Counted from the first letter of the stretch, positions 38,690 through 49,009 are shown. The stretch: DNA of 64,000 nucleotides from Bryobacterales bacterium (GCA_026713545.1 JAPOOG010000087.1:28439-92438), one strand, 5' to 3'. Translations and numbers: made by a program. The notes: a model not told the origin generated them from the sequence alone.

Positions 38690-39621
38690 GAAGCGAGAGC
38701 CTCCATCACCGTGCGTGCAAGCGCTTCTTTCTCGGGCATACCCGTCATCAGCGTGGGGCAGACAACCGCACGCATTCCAAGTTCCTCTACCGCAACGCTT
38801 GATTCTCTGTCAGCCTCATCAAGCACGAAAACGTCCAGGAAATCCTTGTAGAGGCCGGCCACTGCCAGCGCGGAGGCGTCGTGTCCGAGGCTTGTCATCA
38901 TTGCGGCGGCAGGACCTTTGACAGCACGCCCTCCCACGATAGGACTCACGGCAAGCACGGGCGCCGCTGTTTTGCGAAGAGCTTCGCGAATGCCCGGCAC
39001 AGTAAAGATCGGTCCCACACTGATGATCGGGTTACTCGGCGCAACGATCACGGCATCAGCCTGAGCGATCGCTTCGAGAACACCTGACGCCGGGGCGGCC
39101 TGATCCGCTCCCACAAACTCTACGGCTCGGACTACCGGTTTCGCGCCGTTCTTCACGAAGTAGGTCTGAAAATCCAGCCGTCCCGCATCGGTTTCGAGCC
39201 AGGTGCGAACCGGATGGTCGCTCATCGGCAGGATTGTTGATTCCACACCGAGCGCTCGAGACACTCGGCCGGTAGCTTCCGACAAGGTGAACCCCTGCCG
39301 GAGCAAAGAGGTGCGGAAGATATGCGTCGCCAAATCGCGGTCGCCCAGTTGGAACCACGTCTTCTTGCTGAATCGACGAAGCGCATCCAGCGCATGAAAA
39401 CTTTCGTTCGCCAGCCCCCAGCCCCTCTCTGGATCGGCCAAGCCGGCAAGAGTGTAAGTGACGGTGTCGAGGTCGGGACAAACGGTCAGACCGTGTAGCT
39501 CCAGGTCATCTGCCGTGTTCCCGATAACCGTGACTGAATCCGCCGCAACGACGCGCACCAAGCCCTCGAGGAAGCGCGCTGCGCCGATGCCGCCGGCCAG
39601 GACGGTAGTACGGGATGCCAT
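38686..39621 (-). CDS. cofD: 2-phospho-L-lactate transferase
   Basis: 311 aa; TVLAGGIGAARFLEGLVRVV, VIGNTADDLELHGLTVCPDLDTVTYTLAGLADPERGWGLANESF, VIVAPSNPIISVGPI, VSPIVGGRAVKGPAAAMMTSLG. Confidence 0.95.
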   Translation of the reverse strand: MASRTTVLAGGIGAARFLEGLVRVVAADSVTVIGNTADDLELHGLTVCPDLDTVTYTLAGLADPERGWGLANESFHALDALRRFSKKTWFQLGDRDLATHIFRTSLLRQGFTLSEATGRVSRALGVESTILPMSDHPVRTWLETDAGRLDFQTYFVKNGAKPVVRAVEFVGADQAAPASGVLEAIAQADAVIVAPSNPIISVGPIFTVPGIREALRKTAAPVLAVSPIVGGRAVKGPAAAMMTSLGHDASALAVAGLYKDFLDVFVLDEADRESSVAVEELGMRAVVCPTLMTGMPEKEALARTVMEALAS

Positions 39622-40383
39622 TCAAGCATCATCCTCGAGACCGGGCAAGCCTGTGAAACGTACACCGCACGAATCGACCTTGTGCCGCAGGTTGAGAGAG
39701 ATCAGCAGTGCGGCCAGATGCTCGGCATATCGGGCGTTCTCCAAAGGGCCCGCATCAATGACGCGTATTCCCGAGATCTTGCGGATCCAGTTCCGTGTGA
39801 TTTCGCGGGCCTCCCGGTCGTCGCCAACAACCAGGACATCCGATTTGACAGGTTTTTCAAGATTCTGAAGTGAGTTGGCGCTGACGCAATGCAACGCCGC
39901 AGTGACGCGTACCCCGTCGGGGAGATAACGAGCCGTCTGTTGGGCGGCCGAGCCTTCCCACAGCGGCAGGATATGCGAGAGCCGACCTCCCACCGAGTGC
40001 TCCAGGGGCACCGTCGTATCGATCACAACCATGCCGGGGCGCCAATAAGCCGAGAGGGATTTCAGAACCCCCCGCCGTGCGTTCAGCGGTAGAGCCAGAG
40101 AGACAACCCGCGCCCGTTGCACCGCATCCGCGTAGAGACAGGACTCCACTTCGCACGTTGGGACCGCCTGCCGCACTCGATCGGCGGCTGCTCGGGCTTT
40201 GTGGAGCGTTCGCGAGCCCAACAGAACTTGATCGCCTGTACGCGCCCAGCGCAAGGCCAAGCCGAGGCCCACGTTGCCTGTGCCAGCAATGATCGCGATT
40301 GGTTCAGACAAGATTTTCCACAATTCTCTCACTTGACCTGCATTTCTCACCACCTTGTCTGTGGCAAGGCAGGCTGGATACAA
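39622..40383 (-). CDS. npdG: NADPH-dependent F420 reductase
   Basis: IAIIAGTGNVGLGLALRWARTGDQVLLGSRTLHKARAAADRV ... VEFVGADQ-independent; PLENARYAEHLAALLISLNLRHKVDSCGVRFTGL. Start probably near 40311 since the longer ORF crosses a repeat fragment. Confidence 0.9.
   Translation of the reverse strand: MYPACLATDKVVRNAGQVRELWKILSEPIAIIAGTGNVGLGLALRWARTGDQVLLGSRTLHKARAAADRVRQAVPTCEVESCLYADAVQRARVVSLALPLNARRGVLKSLSAYWRPGMVVIDTTVPLEHSVGGRLSHILPLWEGSAAQQTARYLPDGVRVTAALHCVSANSLQNLEKPVKSDVLVVGDDREAREITRNWIRKISGIRVIDAGPLENARYAEHLAALLISLNLRHKVDSCGVRFTGLPGLEDDA
40335..40376. repeat. Dispersed TIR repeat family 1, short/truncated copy E
   Basis: GACCTGCATTTCTCACCACCTTGTCTGTGGCAAGGCAGGCTGG: full left arm and a partial right arm with the interior missing. 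Confidence 0.7.
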
Positions 40384-40431
40384 GGATGTGAGCTTGGCAC
40401 GTGCATTCTACAATGTCGGCTCGTGTCCGCT

Positions 40432-41352
40432 ATGCGAAGGGACCAGAGTTCACGCCGCTCGGGATTATTGCTCGTGGCCGCAGGTGCGAGCCTGTGGGGC
40501 TTTGACACTTTGCTACGCACGCCTCTTACAGACGGACTCTCGAGCAGCGTGATCGTGTTTTACGAACATGTGCTTCTCACGATTGCCTTTGCTCCCTACC
40601 TGATCATCAAACGGCGACGGCTGGCGGGTCTCCGCGCCAGTTCGTGGTGGAGTGCGCTCTGGGTTGGCTGGGGCGGTTCGGCGCTGGGAACGATCTGCTA
40701 CACGCAGGCTGTCAAGCTGGGAAATCCGACCAGTGTGGTGTTTCTTCAGAAGCTCCAGCCGTTGTTTGCCGTCGTCTTGGCCGGGTGGTGGCTTGGCGAA
40801 AAGGAACCGATCAGAGCCCGTTTCTGGGTTCGTGCAGGCAGTGCGCTCTTCGGAGCCTATCTCATCTCGTTTGGTGTTAGTCCCGCTTGGGCCGCCCTGG
40901 GTAACGGAGAGTGGATATCGGCTCTTTGGGCCGTGAGTGCGGCGGCCATTTGGGGCTCCTGCACGGTTGTCGGCCGCTATGCATTGCCTGACCTTTCGCC
41001 GGTCCTGCTTACGGCGTTACGCGTCGTGGGAGCCCTGCCGCTGCTTGGAGTCTTGGCTCTTTTCAGTGAGACGACTTCCGCCATATCATTGCTTGGTTCA
41101 GAACAGTGGACGAGGCTTGCCTTGATGGCCGTCATTCCCGGATTTCTGGCCCTGCTTATCTACTACCGTGGGTTGGCCCAGACGCCCGCGTCGCTGGCCA
41201 CATTCGGCGAACTCTGCTTTCCAGCGGCCGCTGCGTTGCTCAATTGGCTCTTTCTGGGGACGTCTATCTCGATCGCACAAGGACTCGGCGTGGTCGTGCT
41301 TTGGCTGGCTGTCCTGTGGCCCCGTCGCGAGGGGTTCGCCCGGCAAACCTGA
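40432..41352 (+). CDS. EamA/DMT superfamily transporter
   Basis: MRRDQSSRRSGLLLVAAGASLWGFDTLLRTPLTDGLSSSVIVFYEHVLL; about 10 TM segments. ORF extends upstream to 40117 but that part is not hydrophobic. Confidence 0.88.
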   Translation: MRRDQSSRRSGLLLVAAGASLWGFDTLLRTPLTDGLSSSVIVFYEHVLLTIAFAPYLIIKRRRLAGLRASSWWSALWVGWGGSALGTICYTQAVKLGNPTSVVFLQKLQPLFAVVLAGWWLGEKEPIRARFWVRAGSALFGAYLISFGVSPAWAALGNGEWISALWAVSAAAIWGSCTVVGRYALPDLSPVLLTALRVVGALPLLGVLALFSETTSAISLLGSEQWTRLALMAVIPGFLALLIYYRGLAQTPASLATFGELCFPAAAALLNWLFLGTSISIAQGLGVVVLWLAVLWPRREGFARQT

Positions 41353-41437
41353 TGCTTGCCAAGCAACCTGGCGCCGAACCCTCGCCCCGAGTGTAGTCAC
41401 AGGGGCTCTGCTATGATCGTGCAACGAGGTTAGACCC

Positions 41438-42295
41438 GTGTTGATGGCTTGGCTCGCCAAACCCAAGAAACCCGAGGATTCGTCGGGGCCGAAGAATGTC
41501 CGCACAGAAGGGCTGTGGATCAAGTGCGATTCGTGCCGCGGCACGATCTGGAAGAAGGATCTGGAAGCTAACCTGATGGTTTGCACGGAGTGCGGTTTCC
41601 ACTTCAAGGTGGACGCGGAAGCTCGTTTGGCGATGCTGGCGGACGACCGAACGTGGACGTCCTTTGACGACGACTTGCGCACGACGGACGCCCTTAAATT
41701 CGTCGACCAACGCTCTTACCAGGACCGCTTGGCCAAGGCGGAGCAGACCACGGGACTCAAGGATGCCGTCATTTGCGCGGAGTTCAAACTCAACGGACGT
41801 ACGGTCGTTGTTTGCGTGATGGAATATCGCTTCATCGGCGGCAGCATGGGCGTAGTCGTCGGAGAGAAGATCACGCGGGCGATCGAGCGCGCCGCCGCTC
41901 GCAGGCTTCCTGTGATCGTCGTCTCTGCATCGGGAGGAGCCCGCATGATGGAGGGGGCGCTCAGCCTGATGCAGATGGCGAAAATCTCGGCTGCCCTGAC
42001 CAAGCTGGGCGCGGTCTGGGTGCCATATATCAGCGTCCTCACCGATCCGACGACAGGAGGCGTCACCGCTTCATATGCCATGCTCGGCGATCTGAATATT
42101 GCTGAGCCGGGTGCGCTGATTGGGTTCGCCGGCCCGCGTGTCATTGAGCAAACGATCCGCCAGAAGCTCCCCAAAGGCTTCCAACGCTCCGAGTTCCTTG
42201 TCGAGCACGGCATGCTCGACGCCGTCGTACCCCGCAACGAGTTGAAGCCGTTCCTGCACCGGGCGTTGGAGTTCTTCTGCGATCCCGTCGAATGA
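41438..42295 (+). CDS. accD: Acetyl-CoA carboxylase carboxyltransferase subunit beta
   Basis: 285 aa; LWIKCDSCRGTIWKKDLEANLMVCTECGFHF (zinc ribbon), ARMMEGALSLMQMAKISAAL, TDPTTGGVTASYAMLGDLNIAEPGALIGFAGPRVIEQT. Confidence 0.97.
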   Translation: MLMAWLAKPKKPEDSSGPKNVRTEGLWIKCDSCRGTIWKKDLEANLMVCTECGFHFKVDAEARLAMLADDRTWTSFDDDLRTTDALKFVDQRSYQDRLAKAEQTTGLKDAVICAEFKLNGRTVVVCVMEYRFIGGSMGVVVGEKITRAIERAAARRLPVIVVSASGGARMMEGALSLMQMAKISAALTKLGAVWVPYISVLTDPTTGGVTASYAMLGDLNIAEPGALIGFAGPRVIEQTIRQKLPKGFQRSEFLVEHGMLDAVVPRNELKPFLHRALEFFCDPVE

Positions 42296-43617
42296 ACTAC
42301 GCCGCATCCGTCGAATACCTCCTCTCGCTTCTCTGTGCTTTTTCCAACTCGCGGTTCGGGCTCCATCGCATGGAGCTGTTGGTGGTCGAGCTGGGCCATC
42401 CCGAACGGTCGTTTCGGCCGATCCACATTGCCGGGACCAACGGAAAGGGCTCGACGGCTGCGATGATCGCCGCTGCCCTTCACGCCGCCGGACGCCCGGC
42501 CGGCCTCAATACTTCCCCTCATCTGATGCGGTTCAATGAACGTATCCGGATCAATAACATCGACATCGAGGATGACGACTTCGCTGCCGCCATCCGGGAA
42601 GTCCGTGCCGCCAACGAATCCATCAGTGCTCGAGAAGGACGCGAGATGCACCCGACCTTCTTCGAATCGATTACGGCTGCAGCCTTCTGTGCTTTTCGCC
42701 GAGCTGGGGTCGAATGGGGTGTCGTGGAAGTCGGTCTCGGCGGACGGCTTGATGCCACCAACGTGCTCCACCCGGAACTGACAGTGATTACACCCATTGC
42801 TCTCGACCACGAACGCATCTTGGGAGACGGGGTCCGCTCGATTGCGCGGGAGAAAGCCGGCATTTTCAAACACAACTGCCGTTCCGTTGTGGCCGATCAA
42901 AGCCGCGAAGTGTTGGATGAGATCCGCGGACGCGCGGAGGAACGGGAGATCCACCTCATCGATTCTCGCCAGGTTTGGCAGTCCGGGAACATTACGAGTG
43001 ACGAAGGGTTCTATCGGTTCGAAGCAATCCCTGGGCCGCAAGCGCCGGGCGGTCGAGAACCCTTCCCGGTCGAGTTGGGGCTCGCCGGTGAACATCAAGT
43101 TGCAAACGCCTTGACCGCGATCACTTCACTCGACGTGTTGGGAGTGGAAACGGGTGCCATCCGACGGGGACTGGCGGATGTGTCCTGGCCCGGGCGGCTC
43201 GAACGCCTGCCCGGCAAGCCCGAGTTCCTTCTCGACGCCGCACACAACCCCGCCGGGGCCACGGTGCTGGCGAGTTTCTTGAGAGAACACTGTACGAACC
43301 GGACGATTCATCTCATCTACGGGTCCTCGCGTGACAAGCCTGTGGCGCAGATCGCCGAGTTGTTGTTTCCGTATGCCGATCGGATTGTTCTCACGGCTTC
43401 GCGGGTCAATCGCTCGATCAGCCCCAACAACTTGCTCAAGGCCGTTGAACAGCATCACAATGACCTCACGGTGAAGCCCTCGGTCGAGGCGGCGCTGGAT
43501 TGGGTCGAGCACCATGCCGATCGTCGGGACTTGGTCGTTGTATCAGGATCGATCTTTCTTGTGGGCGAAGCCAAGGCGGCTCTTGAGCAACTCGTCGCGG
43601 AGCCGGTTGGTCAGTAA
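42292..43617 (+). CDS. folC: Bifunctional folylpolyglutamate synthase/dihydrofolate synthase
   Basis: 441 aa; FRPIHIAGTNGKGSTAAMIAAALHAAG, GVVEVGLGGRLDATNVLHPELTVITPIALDHERILGDGVRSIAREKAGIF, LLDAAHNPAGA. Confidence 0.96.
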   Translation: MNYAASVEYLLSLLCAFSNSRFGLHRMELLVVELGHPERSFRPIHIAGTNGKGSTAAMIAAALHAAGRPAGLNTSPHLMRFNERIRINNIDIEDDDFAAAIREVRAANESISAREGREMHPTFFESITAAAFCAFRRAGVEWGVVEVGLGGRLDATNVLHPELTVITPIALDHERILGDGVRSIAREKAGIFKHNCRSVVADQSREVLDEIRGRAEEREIHLIDSRQVWQSGNITSDEGFYRFEAIPGPQAPGGREPFPVELGLAGEHQVANALTAITSLDVLGVETGAIRRGLADVSWPGRLERLPGKPEFLLDAAHNPAGATVLASFLREHCTNRTIHLIYGSSRDKPVAQIAELLFPYADRIVLTASRVNRSISPNNLLKAVEQHHNDLTVKPSVEAALDWVEHHADRRDLVVVSGSIFLVGEAKAALEQLVAEPVGQ

Positions 43618-43658
43618 GCCCCGCCAGTCAGCAAGGACTCGGCCAAACAGCACGACTC

Positions 43659-44387
43659 ATGTTCAGCTACCTGCGTTCGGTCCTGTGGATGTGTCCGTTG
43701 ATCGGTGTCGCGACCGCCGTCATGGGAACGATCTCGCTGGGGGCGTCACTGTTTGACCGCAGCGGTCGGTGGCAACACAAGGTGGCGGAAGCCTGGGGGC
43801 GCATGCTATTGCGGATCTGCATGGTCCGGGTGGAAGTCATCGACGCCGAGAAGCTGGATCCAGAGCAGGTCTATATCTTTGTCTCGAACCACTTCAGCCT
43901 GATCGATACCCCACTGATGTTCGGATCGATGCCGCGAGAGTTCCGCATTTTAGCGCGCCATGGGCTGTGGAAGATCCCTTTTCTCGGTTGGCACCTGAAC
44001 CGAGCCGGCCACGTGCCGGTCGAACGCGAGAACCCACGGGCGGCGGCGCGTAGCCTGATCCGTGCAGTGGACAAGATCAAGGACGGTTTCTCTCTGCTGA
44101 TCTTCCCCGAAGGCGGCCGAACGCGTCAGCCGACCATGCGGCCCTTCAAGTCCGGAGCCGCCCGGATTGCGATGCAAGCCGGCTGCCCGATTGTCCCGAT
44201 GGCCATTGTCGGAACCCGCAAGATCCTGCCGCCCGGTTCCGCCCACCTGCACCCTGGGCGCGCCGAGCTGCGCATTGGTGATCCTGTCCCGACAGACGTC
44301 CTCGCAAACGGCAATGCTCCCATGTTGATCCGCGAAGTCCAGGCGGTCGTCGGGACACTCTCCAAGCCTCCGGTTGACTGCGGCTGA
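43659..44387 (+). CDS. plsC: 1-acyl-sn-glycerol-3-phosphate acyltransferase
   Basis: 242 aa; VSNHFSLIDTPLMFGSM (NHxxxxD-like), LIFPEGGRTRQPTMRPFKSGAARIAMQAGCPIVPMAIVGT. Confidence 0.93.
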   Translation: MFSYLRSVLWMCPLIGVATAVMGTISLGASLFDRSGRWQHKVAEAWGRMLLRICMVRVEVIDAEKLDPEQVYIFVSNHFSLIDTPLMFGSMPREFRILARHGLWKIPFLGWHLNRAGHVPVERENPRAAARSLIRAVDKIKDGFSLLIFPEGGRTRQPTMRPFKSGAARIAMQAGCPIVPMAIVGTRKILPPGSAHLHPGRAELRIGDPVPTDVLANGNAPMLIREVQAVVGTLSKPPVDCG

Positions 44388-44444
44388 GTTGGCTTGACAC
44401 CCGCTGATCGTTGCCCAAGCCAGATTCATCCGCTACTATGTATA

Positions 44445-44521
<77 letters not shown>

Positions 44522-44788
44522 CCAAGACGCTAACGGCAGTGTACGTCAGGGCTCCCGCCGGGCTTCCGTCGCCGCACAATGGCCCTGCAGCCGTTTGGAT
44601 CAGCCAACCGAAAGCGCCAGAAGCCGGGGTCGATGTAGGCAAGTCTGGAAAGCTTTCGCGTCTGAGGTCAATAGGATGAGACGGGACCAGCCGATAGCCT
44701 ACCCCGACTGCGGTTCGATCACCATTTGCGGCGTGCGGGAGAACCATCTCAAGAGCTTCTCGCCCGACATTCCGATGGAGTAAACGAA

Positions 44789-45313
44789 ATGGCCGGCGAG
44801 GAGTCCAAGAAGTCGGCGAAGGCGGCAAGGAAGGCCGCCTCCAAGCGAGTCGCCGCGAAGGCTGCCGAACAGCATAAGACGGCACCGAAATCGCAGCCCC
44901 AGATGGCCAAGAAGCCGGTGCTCCTCTCAGGCGGCAACCCTCAGATCGCGAAGGGCTACGGCAACGCCCCCGTGCAGGCCTACATCGCGGCCATGACGGG
45001 CTGGAAGCGCGACGTCGGACGCCTCCTCGACGCGCTCGTCGAGCGTACCGTCCCCGACGTGTTCAAGGCAGTCAAGTGGAACTCGCCCTTCTACGGCATC
45101 GAGGGCCAGGGCTGGTTCCTCAGTTATCATTGCTTCACGAAGTACGTCAAAGTGACTTTCTTCCGTGGCACGTCGCTGCGCCCTCTTCCCCCTGGCGAGT
45201 CCAAGCACAAGGAAGTTCGCTACCTCGATATCCGCGAGGACGAGCAGTTCGACGAAGCTCAGTTCGTTGGTTGGGTGAAGCAAGCCAGCCAATTGCCCGG
45301 CGAACGACTGTGA
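44789..45313 (+). CDS. DUF1801-like protein with Lys/Ala-rich N-terminus
   Basis: MAGEESKKSAKAARKAASKRVAAKAAEQHK ... VQAYIAAMTGWKRDVGRLLDALVERTVPDVFKAVKWNSPFYGIEGQGWFLSYHCFTKYVKVTFFRG. Confidence 0.85.
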   Translation: MAGEESKKSAKAARKAASKRVAAKAAEQHKTAPKSQPQMAKKPVLLSGGNPQIAKGYGNAPVQAYIAAMTGWKRDVGRLLDALVERTVPDVFKAVKWNSPFYGIEGQGWFLSYHCFTKYVKVTFFRGTSLRPLPPGESKHKEVRYLDIREDEQFDEAQFVGWVKQASQLPGERL

Positions 45314-45501
45314 GCGGCCAGTGCACAAATCTCTAGCGGACGGCGACACCGTTCCCGCCTACGCCGACGGGACCAAGCCGATGGGCCGACGCAAAGCGAG
45401 GGAAAGAGGTAGTTTGTGATGTCTTCCGTCGAGTCTCTGGTAGCATGCCATTCCTGCCGCAGGCGCTATGATGACGGGCTCATGGCCGTCTGGTTTCCGT
45501 C

Positions 45502-47058
45502 ATGAAAAGTGTTATGAAGAGCGGCTGGTGGTTGATCTGTCTGTTTGTGCTGGCTGTTCCATTTCCAGCTCGACCGGCTGGGCCTGGGCAGCCGCCGAAT
45601 ATTCTGCTGATTGTCTCGGAAGACAATGGGTCCGAGCTGGGCAGTTACGGCGATCCTTATGCCCGGACTCCCCACCTGGACAGGTTGGCGGCGGCCGGCG
45701 TGCGGTTCGAAAATGCCTTTGTCCCCTATTCCGTCTGCTCACCATCACGGGCCGCGCTCCTCACCGGCTTGCACCCGACTCAGAACGGCCAGATCGGACT
45801 TGCTACGCACAAATTCGCGATGTATCGCAAAGATACACCGAATATCGCGACGCTGTTGGAATCGGGCGGATACCACACCGGCCTGATCGGCAAGCTGCAC
45901 GTCAATCCGGAGAGCGCCTTCCCTTTTGATTTTCGCGCCATCCCGCGTCCGAACTTCAACCGCGAACACACCGTTGAAGACTACGCGGAGGCCGCGGCTC
46001 AGTTCTTCAGGGAAGCCGGAGCTCGGCCGTTCTTCCTTTCTGTGAACTACCCTGACGCGCATTTGCCGTTTCTGCGTCAGGCCAACGGCCGTCCGGAGCA
46101 ACCGCTCTCTGCGAACGATGTGAAACCCATGCCTTGGGTTGGAGTGGATTCGGCTCGTATCCGTGAGCAGGTCGCCAACTATTACAACTGCCTGGAGCGC
46201 CTTGATGAGGGAGTGGGGCTTCTGCTGAGCGAACTGGACAAGGCCGAGCTGTCGGAGAACACGATCGTCTTCTACTTCAGCGACCATGGGGCGCAGTTTC
46301 CGCGCGGAAAGGGAACGGTATACGAAGGTGGATTGCGCGTCCCTCTCATCATCCGCTGGCCGGGGCAAGCGAAGGCGGGGACGGTGCGCCGCGAACTGGT
46401 ATCGACGATCGACATCCTGCCGACTGTTCTGAAGGCGGCCGGCGTGACGACGCCGGCGCCGCTGCCCGGCCGGGCGCTGCAACCATTGCTGGCAGGAGGG
46501 TCGCCTTCCGCGTGGCGCCGCTACATCTTTGGATTCACGACGGGAGCGTTGCCACGAGCATGTTTCTTGCAGCACTCCATCCGTGATGAACGATACAAGC
46601 TGATTTCGAATCCGCGCCCGCATACGGAGAATCTGGATGCCGGAACCTATCTTGACGAGGATCACCCGAATTTCGTTGTGTCCGGAGCCACCGAGGATGA
46701 GCAGTCCACCTCATCCGCGTTTGTCAAGAAGGCCCTGGAGCGCTGGTCTCGCCCTCCTCGCTATGAACTGTACGACCTGGAGAATGATCCGGCGGAATGG
46801 ACGAATCTGGCGGATGACCCGGAACACGCCGAGCAGAGGCTGCGACTCGTCGAGGCATTGAAGGCTTGGCAACGAGAGATACGTGATCCCTTTCTCGTTC
46901 AGGAGCATGTCGATGCTTTTGTGAGCGAGCAACTCGCCAACCGCGACTTGGGCTATCGGAGCCGTGATGATTTCCGCTGGTCGTACTTAGAGGCCTTCCC
47001 GGCGTGGAGAGCCACGGATCACGACCAGGAAGCAGTGTCGAGTCCACCGCCAAGGTAA
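45502..47058 (+). CDS. Sulfatase (exported, type I)
   Basis: 518 aa; PNILLIVSEDNGSELGSYGDPYARTPHLDRLAAAGVRFENAFVPYSVCSPSRAALLTG. Confidence 0.95.
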   Translation: MKSVMKSGWWLICLFVLAVPFPARPAGPGQPPNILLIVSEDNGSELGSYGDPYARTPHLDRLAAAGVRFENAFVPYSVCSPSRAALLTGLHPTQNGQIGLATHKFAMYRKDTPNIATLLESGGYHTGLIGKLHVNPESAFPFDFRAIPRPNFNREHTVEDYAEAAAQFFREAGARPFFLSVNYPDAHLPFLRQANGRPEQPLSANDVKPMPWVGVDSARIREQVANYYNCLERLDEGVGLLLSELDKAELSENTIVFYFSDHGAQFPRGKGTVYEGGLRVPLIIRWPGQAKAGTVRRELVSTIDILPTVLKAAGVTTPAPLPGRALQPLLAGGSPSAWRRYIFGFTTGALPRACFLQHSIRDERYKLISNPRPHTENLDAGTYLDEDHPNFVVSGATEDEQSTSSAFVKKALERWSRPPRYELYDLENDPAEWTNLADDPEHAEQRLRLVEALKAWQREIRDPFLVQEHVDAFVSEQLANRDLGYRSRDDFRWSYLEAFPAWRATDHDQEAVSSPPPR

Positions 47059-47098
47059 CGGACAGGTCGGATGCCACAGCGACGAACCGACCGGGAGT

Positions 47099-47305
47099 TC
47101 AACTTGGCCTCTTGTTATAGAGGCGACTCAGCGTCCAAACCTTCCGCCCCTGAAGCCAGATGTAATTTGCAGATGTCGTAGCGCCGTCGCGGGCGAAGCG
47201 AGTGAAATAGCCGCCGTGCTCCTTATCCAGAGAGCGATCAAGCCAGAATGGCATGATCGAGTTGAACAGCGTCGTTCCATAACGCTGCTTCAGTTCTTTC
47301 AACAT
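47099..47305 (-). pseudogene. Truncated N-acylglucosamine 2-epimerase-like (AGE) N-terminal remnant
   Basis: MLKELKQRYGTTLFNSIMPFWLDRSLDKEHGGYFTRFARDGATTSANYIWLQGRKVWTLSRLYNKRPS*; AGE-type N-terminus that stops after about 65 aa. Confidence 0.75.
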
Positions 47306-47310
47306 GATGG

Positions 47311-49009
47311 CTATGAACGCGAGGTCTGCCTCGGCAAGGGATAATCGGTTTCCATGATCTTCTCGAGTAACTGGATTTGGAGATCATCGCGCAGCGTTTT
47401 CCGGGATGAGATATCCCACAGGTTGTGGAACTCGTTTGGATCCTCCTGAAGATCAAACAGTTCGCCGTAGCCTTGGCCGGAGTAGGCAGTCAGGCGGTAT
47501 CGCCGGGTAACGAGAGTCCTCATGCGAAAACCGAGATAGTCCTCGTCCCCTTCGATCAGCGCAGTCGTATCGGTGGATCGGTCGGTTCCGGTCAGAAGCG
47601 GCGCCAAGCTCCGTCCCGGCCAGGGATGGGGAGCGTTCGGCGCTTCGGGCACGGGGGGATGTCGGCCCCACCGGGATCGGGAGGCCGGCGATTTCAAGTA
47701 TTGTCGGGGCGACGTCGACATAGCTGACCACGCCTTCGTGTTTGTACCCGGCTTCCGAATGTCCGGGCCAACGGATCAGCAGCGGTACGCGGACCACACC
47801 GTCGTAGTGGTACGGGCCCTTGCCCCACATCCAATGGTCTCCCAAGGCTTCACCGTGGTCGGCGGCGAATACAACCACCGTGTCTTGTTCCAATCCTGTC
47901 TCGCGCAAGGTATTGAGAACGCGGCCCACGTTTTGGTCCACCAGGTCGATGAGCGCGTAATAGTGGGCGGCACACTCGGCGCGGTAAGGATCGGTCGCGC
48001 CCATGGATTGCCCTTTGGAGCCGCTGGTAATCAGGTCGGTTTTCGACTGCGCTCGGTAGTGAGGCGGCATGAGATCGAGTTCGCCTTCTCTTCTCAGCGG
48101 GGTCACGACATCGAATTCCTTGTACTTGTACGCCAGTTCTTTCGGTGGAGCAAATGGGGAATGCGGGTCCGCGATCGAGCAGAACAGGAAGAAAGGTTGA
48201 TCTGTAGCCGCCGTGCTCACCTTCTTCAGAAAATCCACCGTGCGATCAGCGACCCATGTGGTGGGATGAACTTCTTGCGGCAACGCCCACTTGAACGACG
48301 TGCGGTTGTAGTGATGGAACGCCGGGCTGGGAGGCTCGAGAGCAGTCTTTCTTTGGAAGATGTTGAATTCAGCCGGATGTTCGCGTTCCAGCCAGTGCAA
48401 GTAGTGGCCCCACGTTCCGGGCCCGTGACCGTTGGCGTAGTCGACGGATTCGAAGCCATAGTAAGGGGACGGCAAGTTCTCAATCCGGCCGGCAAGCCAG
48501 TGGGCCCGAGCTTCGGGGAAGTCTTCTGGGCTCGTAGCCGACGGGTCGCCGCCCGTAGGCGTTCCCGAAGTACGGAAATGGAGCTTTCCGACACAGTGTG
48601 TTCGATAACCGGATCGCCGAAGCGATTCTGTCATCGTGGGGATGTCCTGGCTCAGGGGAATTCCGTTCATGCGCACTCGATGGCCGCGGGTGGTCAGACC
48701 CGTGAAGAATGAGGCTCGCGACGGCATGCAGACCGGATTCGTCACGTAGGCGCGAGACAGATTAACGCTGCTCGCGGCCAGTTGATCGATATTCGGGGTT
48801 TGCACAACCGGGTGTCCGGCATAGCCGAAGTAGGTGGGGTTGTGCTGGTCGACCATGATGACCAGGAAGTTCGGCCTTTTCTCACCCTCTGGAGGGGCGC
48901 CGGCCGCGTATGCTGACGCGCTGGGCATGGCGGCCGCACCCGTCATGGCGGCGCCCGTCAGAAAGGATCGCCGGTTGAGCTTGGACACATTCGCTTGGTT
49001 GTTTGCCAT
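47311..49009 (-). pseudogene. Sulfatase interrupted by a frameshift at a G6/C6 run
   Basis: N-terminal part in ORF 47453..49009 (Tat-like start, NPVCMPSRASFFTG) is in frame to ...TILEIAGLPIPVGPTSP; C-terminal part continues in ORF 47311..47721 (VPEAPNAPHPWPGRSLAPLLTG...FDLQEDPNEFHNLWD). Shift at 47653-47658. Confidence 0.88.
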
